Assembly: GCA_018714645.1 (NCBI GenBank)
Contig: DVND01000162.1
Span: 1 to 15,412 of the forward strand
Origin: Candidatus Avimonoglobus intestinipullorum
Lineage (GTDB): Bacteria; Bacillota; Clostridia; UBA1381
Reading direction: 5' to 3'
DNA: 15,412 bases
The notes below the pieces were generated by a model. The model saw nothing but the letters and a program-made list of their open reading frames with translations, ran no database searches and was not told where the DNA came from. Every line of letters begins with the position of its first letter. Positions within the stretch are counted from its first letter, which is position 1. A program made the position numbers and the translations under genes. Of this stretch, positions 1 to 6,404 are shown piece after piece.

Positions 1-151
1 GGTTGGGGGAGTAGTGATATTTTTCAACAATTTCCATCACATGTTTACGGGTGTCCTCAGAAACATTGCCCTTACCGTTTAGAACCCGGGACACCGTCGC
101 AACTGAAACCCCCGCAAGCGCTGCAATTTCCGAAATTGTTATAGCCGCCAC
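1..151 (-). CDS. LacI-family transcriptional regulator, N-terminal fragment (runs off left edge)
   Basis: About 50 codons are present on the minus strand and the gene continues beyond base 1. The translation shows the LacI-type helix-turn-helix: TISEIAALAGVS, then VATVSRVLNGKG, then a hinge start ending in KYHYSPN. This family binds palindromic operators as dimers and responds to a small ligand, usually a sugar, through a C-terminal periplasmic-binding-protein-like domain that lies outside the window. The start is uncertain. A stop codon (TGA) lies in frame at 160-158, so only GTG at 154 or 151 fits a usual start codon, yet the Shine-Dalgarno-like AAAGG (158-154) is only 2 bases from GTG-151. 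Two identical operators flank the leader, which suggests autoregulation. The regulated sugar genes probably lie further left. Family assignment is secure; ligand and targets are unknown. Confidence 0.88.
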   Translation of the reverse strand, partial: MAAITISEIAALAGVSVATVSRVLNGKGNVSEDTRKHVMEIVEKYHYSPN

Positions 152-160
152 CACCTTTCA

Positions 161-174
161 TGTAATCGTTTACA
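161..174. promoter_or_regulatory. LacI-type operator O1 (TGTAATCGTTTACA)
   Basis: This is a 14-bp near-perfect palindrome with the central CG typical of LacI/GalR and CcpA (cre) sites. It lies in the leader of the lacI-family gene, just upstream of its ribosome binding region. An identical copy lies at 250-263. It also fits the cre consensus, so control by CcpA cannot be excluded from sequence alone. Confidence 0.7.
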
Positions 175-249
175 CAGTTCTGCAAAAAAAATGCCGATTA
201 CAAAAAAATCCACTTTTTCATACCCCGGCGGCATGCGCCGGACACTTTT

Positions 250-263
250 TGTAATCGTTTACA
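250..263. promoter_or_regulatory. LacI-type operator O2 (TGTAATCGTTTACA)
   Basis: This is an exact copy of the site at 161-174, with centres 89 bp apart. It covers the predicted transcription start (near 259) of the lacI-family gene, just downstream of its -10 box, a classic repressor position. Paired identical sites suggest cooperative or looped autorepression; this is inference. Confidence 0.7.
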
Positions 264-265
264 TG

Positions 266-294
266 AATATATCATACACTTGCTTTTTTGTCAA
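266..294 (-). promoter_or_regulatory. Sigma-70-type promoter of the LacI-family gene
   Basis: On the minus strand a perfect -35 TTGACA (294-289) is followed by a 17-base spacer and a -10 TATATT (271-266). The predicted start of transcription near 259 falls inside operator O2, giving a leader of about 108 bases before the GTG at 151. Confidence 0.75.
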
Positions 295-300
295 TACATT

Positions 301-340
301 CCATAAAAAAAACAGCATAAAAAATGCTGTTTTTTTATGG
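301..340 (-). terminator. Intrinsic terminator after the GH105-type gene
   Basis: An inverted repeat pairs CCAT-A8-CAGCAT (301-318) with ATGCTG-T7-ATGG (324-340) around a short A-rich loop. Read on the minus strand it gives a CAGCAT/ATGCTG hairpin followed by eight Ts. It lies 25 bases after the stop codon of the hydrolase gene and just upstream of the lacI promoter, so it separates the two transcripts. The structure is symmetrical and could act in both directions. Confidence 0.75.
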
Positions 341-365
341 AATTTTTCCAATTTATTGCGCGGCA

Positions 366-1370
366 TTACAACGCGGCAATCGCCAGGCCCTGCCCATACA
401 GCGCGGGGATGATGGGAATATCCTTATAAGCCTGCGCATCCGGCATAACCGGCGTGCCGCCGGACACCATATCCACCGTGCCGTCTTCCAGTACCGCATT
501 TTCGACAGCCGTAATACCCTTTTCATAGACCGCCATATACCGTTTGTCCGCAAGACCCGCTCCCACCGCCATTTTCACGCCGGCAATGATCCCCGCCGTA
601 GCGGAGATTTCCACATAGGAAGTGTTATCGTCGAGAATCGTACAGAAGCCGCCGTCCGGCTGCTGCACCCGCGCCAGCGCTTCCACATGCGCTGCGACCA
701 TTTTTTCAATATCGGAACGGCCTTCAAAATCACCTGCATCGTTCAATATCATCATGGTGGAGAAGATAATCCACGCGTTGGCACGCGCCCAGCGGATACC
801 GCTCATGTGGTCTTTTTTCGCGCCGTTATATCCATGGAAATACAACCCCTTGCCGTCTGTCAGCAACCTGTGATGGATTTTCAGCTGGTTGACCGCAAAG
901 TCTACATACTTCTGTTCCCCGGTAATTTTCCCTAATTTCGTCAGGAAAATACAGACCATAAACAGCGTGTCCGCCCAGCACTGGTCGGAAAAGCCCGGGA
1001 CCGGCTCCGTCACCGTATGCTCCAGCCCGCCGTCCACTGTGCGCGGCGCATCATTGAGTACGTAGTCCGCCAAATCGCGGCATACTTCCAAATACCGTTC
1101 ATTTTTTGTCTCCATATATGTAAGCAGCACCGTCAAAAGCGGCGCCGTGGAATTGACCGTCTTTTGCTGATACGCTTCCTCCAAATGGCGGTCTGCCCAC
1201 GCCTTCAAAAACTCCAGATATTTTTGGTCTTTCGTTTTCACATATGCTTCCCATATCCCAAACAGGCCCACGCCGGGAACCCAGTCAAAATGTTCAATGT
1301 CCATACCCCATTCTGTATCATGCCCGTCCACCACACGGTCGGCAATTTTCCGAATCAATGCTTCATTCAT
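366..1370 (-). CDS. GH105-type unsaturated rhamnogalacturonyl hydrolase (GH88/GH105 clan)
   Basis: The 334-residue protein has no signal peptide, so it should act in the cytoplasm. GH88/GH105 enzymes use a hydration mechanism to remove the unsaturated uronic acid left at the end of pectin oligosaccharides by lyases. Family marks are GVGLFGIWEAY (33-43), DQCWADTLFMVCIFL (129-143) with a likely catalytic Asp134 (equivalent to YteR Asp143), GIRWARANAW (191-200), SYVEISATAGI (251-261) and a closing YGQGLAIAAL. Length is slightly below the usual 350-375. The ATG has a good ribosome binding site (AAAGGAGC). It is a single-gene unit with its own promoter and terminator. No pectate lyase or transporter is in view, so the exact substrate (rhamnogalacturonyl, ulvan-type or glycosaminoglycan-type) is open. 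The family call is firm. Confidence 0.85.
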   Translation of the reverse strand: MNEALIRKIADRVVDGHDTEWGMDIEHFDWVPGVGLFGIWEAYVKTKDQKYLEFLKAWADRHLEEAYQQKTVNSTAPLLTVLLTYMETKNERYLEVCRDLADYVLNDAPRTVDGGLEHTVTEPVPGFSDQCWADTLFMVCIFLTKLGKITGEQKYVDFAVNQLKIHHRLLTDGKGLYFHGYNGAKKDHMSGIRWARANAWIIFSTMMILNDAGDFEGRSDIEKMVAAHVEALARVQQPDGGFCTILDDNTSYVEISATAGIIAGVKMAVGAGLADKRYMAVYEKGITAVENAVLEDGTVDMVSGGTPVMPDAQAYKDIPIIPALYGQGLAIAAL

Positions 1371-1408
1371 GGTTTTACGCTCCTTTTATATATACTTTTT
1401 CTCGTCTC

Positions 1409-1437
1409 ATTATATAAGCCCCTGCGCCGTTTGTCAA
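1409..1437 (-). promoter_or_regulatory. Perfect-consensus sigma-70-type promoter of the GH105-type gene
   Basis: On the minus strand TTGACA (1437-1432), a 17-base spacer and TATAAT (1414-1409) match the full consensus. The predicted start near 1402 gives a leader of about 32 bases. No copy of the 14-bp operator found near the lacI gene is present here. Confidence 0.8.
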
Positions 1438-1447
1438 TCCATAAACC

Positions 1448-1477
1448 AAAAAAGCGCGGGCATACCCGCACTTTTTT
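1448..1477 (-). terminator. Intrinsic terminator of the nrdD-nrdG-dut operon
   Basis: A hairpin pairs AAAAAAGCGCGGG with CCCGCACTTTTTT around a CATA loop, with one C-A mismatch. On the minus strand the G+C-rich stem is followed by six Ts. It overlaps the dut stop codon (1478-1476) by two bases and lies directly upstream of the GH105 promoter. Confidence 0.8.
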
Positions 1478-1973
1478 ATTTTGTCGTACTGCCGAACCCG
1501 CCGTTGCGGACATCGGCCACATCGTCATCCTCCGTAATGCCGTATTCCACAAAAATCCCCTGGCAAAACCCTTCGCCCTTTTTGATTTGCATGGTCTTGC
1601 CCTCGTTGGAATCGTTGGTAATTTTAATGAAAATATGGCCCTCATTGTCGGAATTATAATAGTCGCTGTCAATAATACCCACTGTATTATTGAGCTGCAG
1701 CCGGTATTTGAAGCCCAGCCCGCTGCGGGGATACAGCTTCAGCACCCAGCCCTCGTCAATCCGCACCCGGACGCCGGTTGGGATTTTGATGGTTTCCCCG
1801 GGACGCAGTTCAAAATCCAGCGTGGAGAAAAAGTCATACCCGGCCGACCCCTTCGTCGCCCGCCGGGGCAGCCGCAGTTCTTCATACACCGTCTGTTCCG
1901 TCCCAAAGGTATCCTTCCAGGCTTCTTCAAACTGGTTTTTGGACACTTTTTCAAATTTTGCAACCCGTTTCAT
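1476..1973 (-). CDS. dut: Trimeric dUTP diphosphatase (dUTPase)
   Basis: This enzyme hydrolyses dUTP to dUMP and pyrophosphate. It keeps uracil out of DNA and provides dUMP for thymidylate synthesis. All five dUTPase motifs can be read in the 165-residue protein: SAGYDFFS (43-50), PRSGLG (82-87), IIDSDYY (100-106, with the catalytic Asp), KGEGFCQGIF (132-141) and the P-loop-like RNGGFGSTT (156-164) with its Arg. Motif 4 departs from the common RIAQL form. About 28 N-terminal residues precede the usual core. The ATG is preceded by GGGGGAAG, 11 bases after the nrdG stop, so it is the last gene of an operon with nrdD and nrdG and shares their promoter. Function is very secure. Confidence 0.93.
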   Translation of the reverse strand: MKRVAKFEKVSKNQFEEAWKDTFGTEQTVYEELRLPRRATKGSAGYDFFSTLDFELRPGETIKIPTGVRVRIDEGWVLKLYPRSGLGFKYRLQLNNTVGIIDSDYYNSDNEGHIFIKITNDSNEGKTMQIKKGEGFCQGIFVEYGITEDDDVADVRNGGFGSTTK

Positions 1974-1984
1974 CTGCTTCCCCC

Positions 1985-2473
1985 TTATGCGTGCAGAACC
2001 ACATCGTTCTGCTCCAATGTTTTCTGAACGTCAATCACGCGCTGGTTGGCGCTGCCTTTCCAATGCAGCTTCGCATCCTTCTGCGCTTCAATAAACGGCC
2101 CGTCCACCAGCACGTCCACCAGTGGGATAAAATCCAAATCCTTAATTTCCTCCCACAGATAGCCCGTATACAGCCAGATGGTCTTATCGGGGTACCAGGT
2201 CTTTGCAAGCCGCGCAAGCCGCCCAACCTCCTCCCGGTTCTGCGGGTGCAGCGGGTCGCCGCCGGAAAAGGTCAGCCCGGAAATGTAATCGTGATCCAAG
2301 CTTTCAAACAGCTCCTGCTCCGCTTCTTCATCGAAAGGGATGCCGCCGTTGATATCCCAGGTGATGGGATTATGGCAGTTCTTACAGGCGTGCGTACACC
2401 CCGCCACCCACAGCACCACCCGCAGGCCGTCGCCGTTGAGCATATCGTCCTTTGTGATGTTATGATACCGCAT
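1985..2473 (-). CDS. nrdG: Anaerobic ribonucleoside-triphosphate reductase activating protein
   Basis: A radical SAM enzyme of 162 residues that uses a [4Fe-4S] cluster and S-adenosylmethionine to create the glycyl radical on NrdD. The cluster motif is GCTHACKNC with Cys26, Cys30 and Cys33 (CX3CX2C). A GGDPL segment at 71-75 matches the SAM-binding GGEP-type motif. Length fits the NrdG family (about 155-180). Its ATG overlaps the nrdD stop by one base (TAATG), so translation is probably coupled and the two partners are made together. dut follows 11 bases later. Very secure. Confidence 0.95.
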   Translation of the reverse strand: MRYHNITKDDMLNGDGLRVVLWVAGCTHACKNCHNPITWDINGGIPFDEEAEQELFESLDHDYISGLTFSGGDPLHPQNREEVGRLARLAKTWYPDKTIWLYTGYLWEEIKDLDFIPLVDVLVDGPFIEAQKDAKLHWKGSANQRVIDVQKTLEQNDVVLHA

Positions 2474-4593
2474 TACATACTTCTCCTGTCCTTGATTTCC
2501 GCCATTTTTGCATCGTTTAGGCGCGTGTCCCCCTTGACGCGCGAATAGGATAGATATCCGTTCATACGGTCGATTTTCGTCAGGTTCTTACTGCCGCATT
2601 TGGGGCAAACATCCATCTCCAACTCCTGATGGCCGCAGTCGTCACAATAGGACAGGGACAGGTTCACGCCCTCGTAAAAGCCCATGTCCATGGCGCGGTG
2701 AATCAGCGTGCGGACGGCGTCGGTATTGTAGTCCACCGGATATTTCACATACTGGATTTTCCCGCCGTTCATCAGGTTCCAGAACCGGTTTTCCAAATCC
2801 TGCTTCTGGATGGGGGAAATGTCCTCCGATACATGGCAATGGAAGCTGTTGGACACATATTCCCTGTCGGACACGTTTTCGATAATCCCGTATTTTTTGC
2901 GGAACTGCTGCACCTGTAAGCCGCACAGGCTCTCCGCCGGCGTACCGTACAGGGCGTACAGGTTCCCGTCCTCTTCCTTAAATTCATTGACGCGCTTATT
3001 GATATATTCCATGACCTCCAGCGCAAACTGCCCGTCCTCCACCAGCGACTTTTTATTGTGCAGCTGCTGCAGCTCGTTTAACGCCGTGATACCAAAGGAG
3101 GCCGTAGCAGACTTCAGGATCGGCTTGATTTTATCGTGGATGCCCAGATGCCCGCCGTAGAAGCCGCCCTCGCAGTATGCCAGCGGATTGGTGGAGGCGC
3201 GCATCTCGCCCAGGTAATCATAGGTGCGGATGTGCAGATTACGGATCAGGTTCAGATAGTAATCCAGCACCTCATAGAAATCCTTGCTTTCTTTTTTCGC
3301 CTTGGCGTAAATCATCGGCAGGTGCAGGCTGACCGCGCCGATATTGAACCGCCCTACGAATATGGGCGTATCCTTGTCATCCGCCGGTTTCATCCCGCCG
3401 CGCTCATACCAGGGCGACAAAAACGCCCGGCAGCCCATGGGGGAGATCACCTTGCCGTATTTTTTATACATGCTCGCCACATAGCCCTCGCCCGTCAGGG
3501 ACAGCCAATCCGGGTACATGGTCTTTTTCGAGCATTCCACGCCCGCATTGAATACGTCCTCATTGACACAGCCCTTCCCATGCAGGTTTTCATCATACAG
3601 GAACACCAGCTTGGGGAACAGGACCGGCTTTTTGTACCCCTTTTTCCCCTGCCCTTTTTTATGTACATTCAAAAACGTGATGCTGGCCATCTTCCCGAAG
3701 GTGGTGGTATCCAGGCCAAAGGTCATGGTGATAAACGGGTAATCCCCGCGGCTGGACGCCACGGTGTTGAACTTATATTCCCAGCCCTGGAAGCCCTGGC
3801 TGAAATCATTTTCCACATCGCCCATGGCCGCCGCTTCGGCACGGTCATCATTCAGGCCCAGGCTTTTATATTTCTCAAGCTGCCGGTTATAGGTCTTTTC
3901 CGCATACGGCGCTAAGATCTTGTCCACTTCAGGCACTGTAAAGCCGCCGTACTGCTGGCTCGCCGCCGACAGCACGATGTCGCCGATGACATCAAAGGCC
4001 ACATCCAGGGATTTTGGCTCGTTATACCACAGGTTCCCCATTTCAAACCCGCCTTTGAGCACCGTTTGCACGTCAAAAAGACAGCAGTTCATGGTATCGC
4101 GCCGGGCGGACATGTCATGGACATAGATATACCCCTCGCGGCAGGCCTGCAGCTCCTCCACCGTCATGAAAAATTTCTGGTACAGTTCTTTGTTCAGCTG
4201 ATTGAAAATCAGGGAACGCTTGGTGGAGACCAGCGCGGAGTCGGAATTAGAGTTTTCCTTGTCCCCGATATACATGATCGCCTGGCTCTTTTGATACACC
4301 TCATCCAACATGTGGACAAAATCCTGCTTATAATTGCGGTAATCCCGGTAGCTCTTCGCCACCACCGGGTTCACCTGATCCAGCGCGCCCTCCACAATAT
4401 TGTGCATCTCCGAAATATGGATCTCATCCTTGTTGAGATTCAGCACCCTGCTGTCCACAAAGGTGCAGATGACCTGCAAATCCTCCTCCGTAAATGTAAT
4501 CAGCGCCCGGTAGGCCGATTTCTTGACGGCCGTGACAACCTTCTGGACGTTGTAATCCTCCTTCGTCCCATCCTTTTTGATAATCTTAATCAC
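2473..4593 (-). CDS. nrdD: Anaerobic (class III) ribonucleoside-triphosphate reductase
   Basis: This enzyme reduces ribonucleoside triphosphates to deoxyribonucleotides under anoxic conditions with a glycyl radical. The 706-residue protein has an N-terminal ATP-cone (about 1-95), the ten-stranded barrel core, a zinc site of four cysteines (CDDC at 650-653 and CPKC at 663-666), and the radical loop RMNGYLSY with the radical Gly at 679. Core marks include RRDTMNCC, PMGCRAF with an active-site Cys, and FNIGAVSLHLP. The start is GTG at 4593 with an AAGGAAG ribosome binding site. It is the first gene of nrdD-nrdG-dut. The leader carries a NrdR-box-like site, so repression by the ATP-cone repressor NrdR is likely. 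Very secure. Confidence 0.96.
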   Translation of the reverse strand: MIKIIKKDGTKEDYNVQKVVTAVKKSAYRALITFTEEDLQVICTFVDSRVLNLNKDEIHISEMHNIVEGALDQVNPVVAKSYRDYRNYKQDFVHMLDEVYQKSQAIMYIGDKENSNSDSALVSTKRSLIFNQLNKELYQKFFMTVEELQACREGYIYVHDMSARRDTMNCCLFDVQTVLKGGFEMGNLWYNEPKSLDVAFDVIGDIVLSAASQQYGGFTVPEVDKILAPYAEKTYNRQLEKYKSLGLNDDRAEAAAMGDVENDFSQGFQGWEYKFNTVASSRGDYPFITMTFGLDTTTFGKMASITFLNVHKKGQGKKGYKKPVLFPKLVFLYDENLHGKGCVNEDVFNAGVECSKKTMYPDWLSLTGEGYVASMYKKYGKVISPMGCRAFLSPWYERGGMKPADDKDTPIFVGRFNIGAVSLHLPMIYAKAKKESKDFYEVLDYYLNLIRNLHIRTYDYLGEMRASTNPLAYCEGGFYGGHLGIHDKIKPILKSATASFGITALNELQQLHNKKSLVEDGQFALEVMEYINKRVNEFKEEDGNLYALYGTPAESLCGLQVQQFRKKYGIIENVSDREYVSNSFHCHVSEDISPIQKQDLENRFWNLMNGGKIQYVKYPVDYNTDAVRTLIHRAMDMGFYEGVNLSLSYCDDCGHQELEMDVCPKCGSKNLTKIDRMNGYLSYSRVKGDTRLNDAKMAEIKDRRSM

Positions 4594-4608
4594 GATTCTC
4601 GCTTCCTT

Positions 4609-4624
4609 CCACTACATATTGTGT
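4609..4624 (-). promoter_or_regulatory. NrdR-box-like operator in the nrdD leader
   Basis: On the minus strand the site reads ACACAATATGTAGTGG, which agrees with the published NrdR-box consensus aCaCwAtATaTwGtgt at 14 of 16 positions. It lies about 30-45 bases downstream of the predicted nrdD transcription start and 15 bases before the start codon. NrdR boxes usually occur in pairs; no convincing second copy was seen. Confidence 0.6.
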
Positions 4625-4659
4625 ATATATCCAAATTTTTCTTTTTACGTATACAAAAT

Positions 4660-4688
4660 ATTATAGCGCAATCCAGCATAAAATACAA
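4660..4688 (-). promoter_or_regulatory. Promoter of the nrdD-nrdG-dut operon
   Basis: On the minus strand TTGTAT (4688-4683), a 17-base spacer and a perfect -10 TATAAT (4665-4660) are seen. The predicted start is near 4653, leaving a leader of about 60 bases that contains the NrdR-like box. Confidence 0.7.
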
Positions 4689-4690
4689 GG

Positions 4691-4749
4691 GGTTTTCGCA
4701 ATATTTTTTTGCAAAACCGGCTGCAAATGCGATAAACCGCATAGCAGCC
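4691..4749. repeat. Two abutting palindromes between divergent promoters
   Basis: The first, 4691-4718, pairs GGTTTTcGCAA with TTGCAAAACC around TATTTTT, with one bulged C. The second, 4719-4749, pairs GGCTGC-aa-ATGCG with CGCAT-a-GCAGCC around ATAAAC. Together they fill the space between the -35 boxes of nrdD (ends 4688) and of the thioesterase gene (starts 4763). Neither is downstream of a gene, so they are not terminators; operator or repeat-element roles are possible. Confidence 0.5.
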
Positions 4750-4762
4750 GCAGGTTTGGCGG

Positions 4763-4791
4763 TTGACTTTTTTTTAAAAACATGGTACGCT
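4763..4791 (+). promoter_or_regulatory. Promoter of the acyl-CoA thioesterase gene
   Basis: TTGACT (4763-4768), a 17-base spacer and TACGCT (4786-4791) preceded by TGG (extended -10) are seen. The predicted start near 4798 gives a short leader before the AAGGAGG ribosome binding site (4808-4814). Confidence 0.55.
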
Positions 4792-4820
4792 CTATAAAAA
4801 TGCAAAAAAGGAGGGATTGG

Positions 4821-5288
4821 ATGGAACGGAAAGTTTCTGACTCTTATACGACCCAGGTGCAGATTGTTTCACAGGCCTATCTAAACGGCTTCAGCCGCCT
4901 GTTCGGCGGCAAGCTGATGGAATGGATCGACGTGGTGGCGGCGGTTGTCGCCCGGCGGCACTCGGGCCGGAACGTCACCACCGTTATGGTGGATACCCTG
5001 CAGTTCAAAGCGCCTGCATATGCCAATAACATCATTGTGCTGAAGGGGAAAATCACCTACGTGGGCAAAACCTCCATGGAGGTGTGCGTCAAGTCCTATG
5101 CGGAGGATTTTGACGGCACAAAGCGGCTCATCAACACCGCTTATCTGGTCATGGTGGCCATGGATGACCACGAACGCCCCATCGAAGTCCCCCGGCTGGT
5201 CCTCGAGACGGAGCAGGACAAGGCGGACTGGCTCGCGGGGGAAAAACGGTACAAGCTGCGCAAAACCCGCAAGCACGAGAATTTCTAA
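4821..5288 (+). CDS. Hotdog-fold acyl-CoA thioesterase (YciA/ACOT type)
   Basis: This is a cytoplasmic enzyme that hydrolyses acyl-CoA thioesters to free acid and CoA. The 155-residue protein follows the YciA/ACOT pattern: a hotdog helix segment FGGKLMEWIDVVAAVVARRH (28-47, with the conserved Asp37), VDTLQFKAPAYANNII (57-72) and VGKTSMEVCVKSYAED (81-96). The ATG at 4821 was chosen because AAGGAGG lies 6 bases upstream; an in-frame ATG at 4782 precedes the predicted transcription start. The lysine-rich tail (140-155) is ordinary for the family. It is a single-gene unit with its own promoter and terminator, divergent from nrdD. Family call is firm; the chain-length preference cannot be read. 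Confidence 0.88.
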   Translation: MERKVSDSYTTQVQIVSQAYLNGFSRLFGGKLMEWIDVVAAVVARRHSGRNVTTVMVDTLQFKAPAYANNIIVLKGKITYVGKTSMEVCVKSYAEDFDGTKRLINTAYLVMVAMDDHERPIEVPRLVLETEQDKADWLAGEKRYKLRKTRKHENF

Positions 5289-5322
5289 ACCACGCCTTCC
5301 GATCCCGGGAGGCGCGGTTTTT
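5287..5322 (+). terminator. Intrinsic terminator after the thioesterase gene
   Basis: A hairpin of AACCACGCCTTCC and CCGGGAGGCGCGGTT with a GATC-containing loop, one A-C mismatch and a G-U pair, is followed by a run of five Ts. It starts at the stop codon. Confidence 0.75.
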
Positions 5323-5331
5323 AATTTGTAC

Positions 5332-5360
5332 TTGCCATCGGGCGCAAAACCCGTTATAAT
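5332..5360 (+). promoter_or_regulatory. Promoter of the hydE-DUF2752-CpXC operon
   Basis: TTGCCA (5332-5337), a 17-base spacer and a perfect TATAAT (5355-5360) are seen. Transcription would start near 5367, which places the ATG at 5367 at the very 5' end of the message and favours the TTG start at 5382. Confidence 0.75.
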
Positions 5361-5381
5361 GGTGCTATGGAGGTCAGGAAC

Positions 5382-6404
5382 TTGAATTTGGAGCATTTAT
5401 CAAAAACAGAACTGGCGGAATTGATCCAACAGAATCAAAGCGCGCCGGACGCGCGCCTTTTGGATCAGGCACGTGCGAAAAAAGAACACTATTACGGGAA
5501 GCGCATCTTTGTGCGCGGCCTGATTGAATTTACTAATTATTGCAAAAACAACTGCTATTACTGCGGCATCCGGGCGGGCAATACCGCCGCCCACCGTTAC
5601 CGCCTGGCAAAGGAGGAGGTTCTGGGCTGCTGCGAAACCGGCTGGCAGCTGGGGTTCCGTACGTTTGTCCTGCAGGGCGGCGAGGACGTTTACTTTACAG
5701 ACGCAATCCTTGCAGACATGGTGTATTCCATCAAGGAACGGTACCCGGACTGCGCGGTGACGCTGTCCGTGGGGGAGCGCTCCAGGGAAAGCTACCGGCT
5801 GCTGAAGGAGGCGGGCGCAGACCGGTATCTGCTGCGCCACGAAACGGCGGACGACGCCCATTACCAAGCGCTGCACCCGGCCTCGATGTCGTTGGCGCAC
5901 CGCAAGGAGTGCCTGTATGCCCTCAAGGAACTGGGCTACCAGGTGGGGGCGGGCTTCATGGTGGGATCGCCCCATCAAACCCCCGAAACGCTGGCGGAGG
6001 ATTTGCTGTTTTTGAAAGAGTTACAGCCGCAGATGGTGGGTATTGGGCCGTTTATCCCCCACAAGGATACCCCGTTCCACGCTGAACCCCAGGGGACGCT
6101 TGGCCTGACACTGACCATGCTGGCCATGACGCGGCTGCTGCTTCCCCAGGTGCTTCTGCCCGCCACCACGGCTCTGGGCACCATTGCGCCCGACGGGCGG
6201 GAGCTGGGCTTTTCCGCGGGTGCAAACGTTGTGATGCCGAACCTGTCCCCGATTTCTGTACGGGCGGACTATACTTTATATGATAACAAAATCTGCCTGG
6301 GCGACGAGGCCGCAGAAGGCCTCCAGAGCTTGCGGCAGCGGATAGAGGCAGCGGGCTTGGAAATGGATTTATCCAGGGGGGATTGCGTTGGTTTCGAAAA
6401 ATAA
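5382..6404 (+). CDS. hydE: [FeFe]-hydrogenase H-cluster radical SAM maturase HydE
   Basis: HydE is a radical SAM enzyme that, with HydF and HydG, builds the 2Fe subcluster of [FeFe]-hydrogenase in the cytoplasm. From the TTG at 5382 the protein has 340 residues, normal for the family. The cluster motif NYCKNNCYYCGIR places Cys at 54, 58 and 61 (CX3CX2C). The following RYRLAKEEVL, FVLQGGED, the LLRHETADDAHYQALHP segment and GFMVGSPHQTPETLAEDL are typical of HydE within the BioB/PylB group. TTG was preferred over ATG-5367 because GGAGG (5369-5373) sits 8 bases upstream and transcription should start near 5367. It heads an operon with a DUF2752 protein (17-base overlap). hydF and hydG are not in the window. 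PylB is the nearest alternative, but no pyl genes are visible. Confidence 0.88.
   Translation: MNLEHLSKTELAELIQQNQSAPDARLLDQARAKKEHYYGKRIFVRGLIEFTNYCKNNCYYCGIRAGNTAAHRYRLAKEEVLGCCETGWQLGFRTFVLQGGEDVYFTDAILADMVYSIKERYPDCAVTLSVGERSRESYRLLKEAGADRYLLRHETADDAHYQALHPASMSLAHRKECLYALKELGYQVGAGFMVGSPHQTPETLAEDLLFLKELQPQMVGIGPFIPHKDTPFHAEPQGTLGLTLTMLAMTRLLLPQVLLPATTALGTIAPDGRELGFSAGANVVMPNLSPISVRADYTLYDNKICLGDEAAEGLQSLRQRIEAAGLEMDLSRGDCVGFEK

Noticed and set aside
1017..2027. Long plus-strand reading frame of 336 codons
   Set aside because: It lies antisense to the GH105 gene and dut, which have clear family motifs; its composition is typical of a shadow frame and it has no ribosome binding site.
4640..4658. 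Second NrdR box about one spacing unit upstream of the first
   Set aside because: The AT-rich sequence around GTATAC lacks the ACAC and GTGT arms, so it does not fit the consensus.
4782..4820. Upstream ATG start for the thioesterase
   Set aside because: It lies before the predicted transcription start, has no ribosome binding site, and AAGGAGG clearly serves the ATG at 4821.
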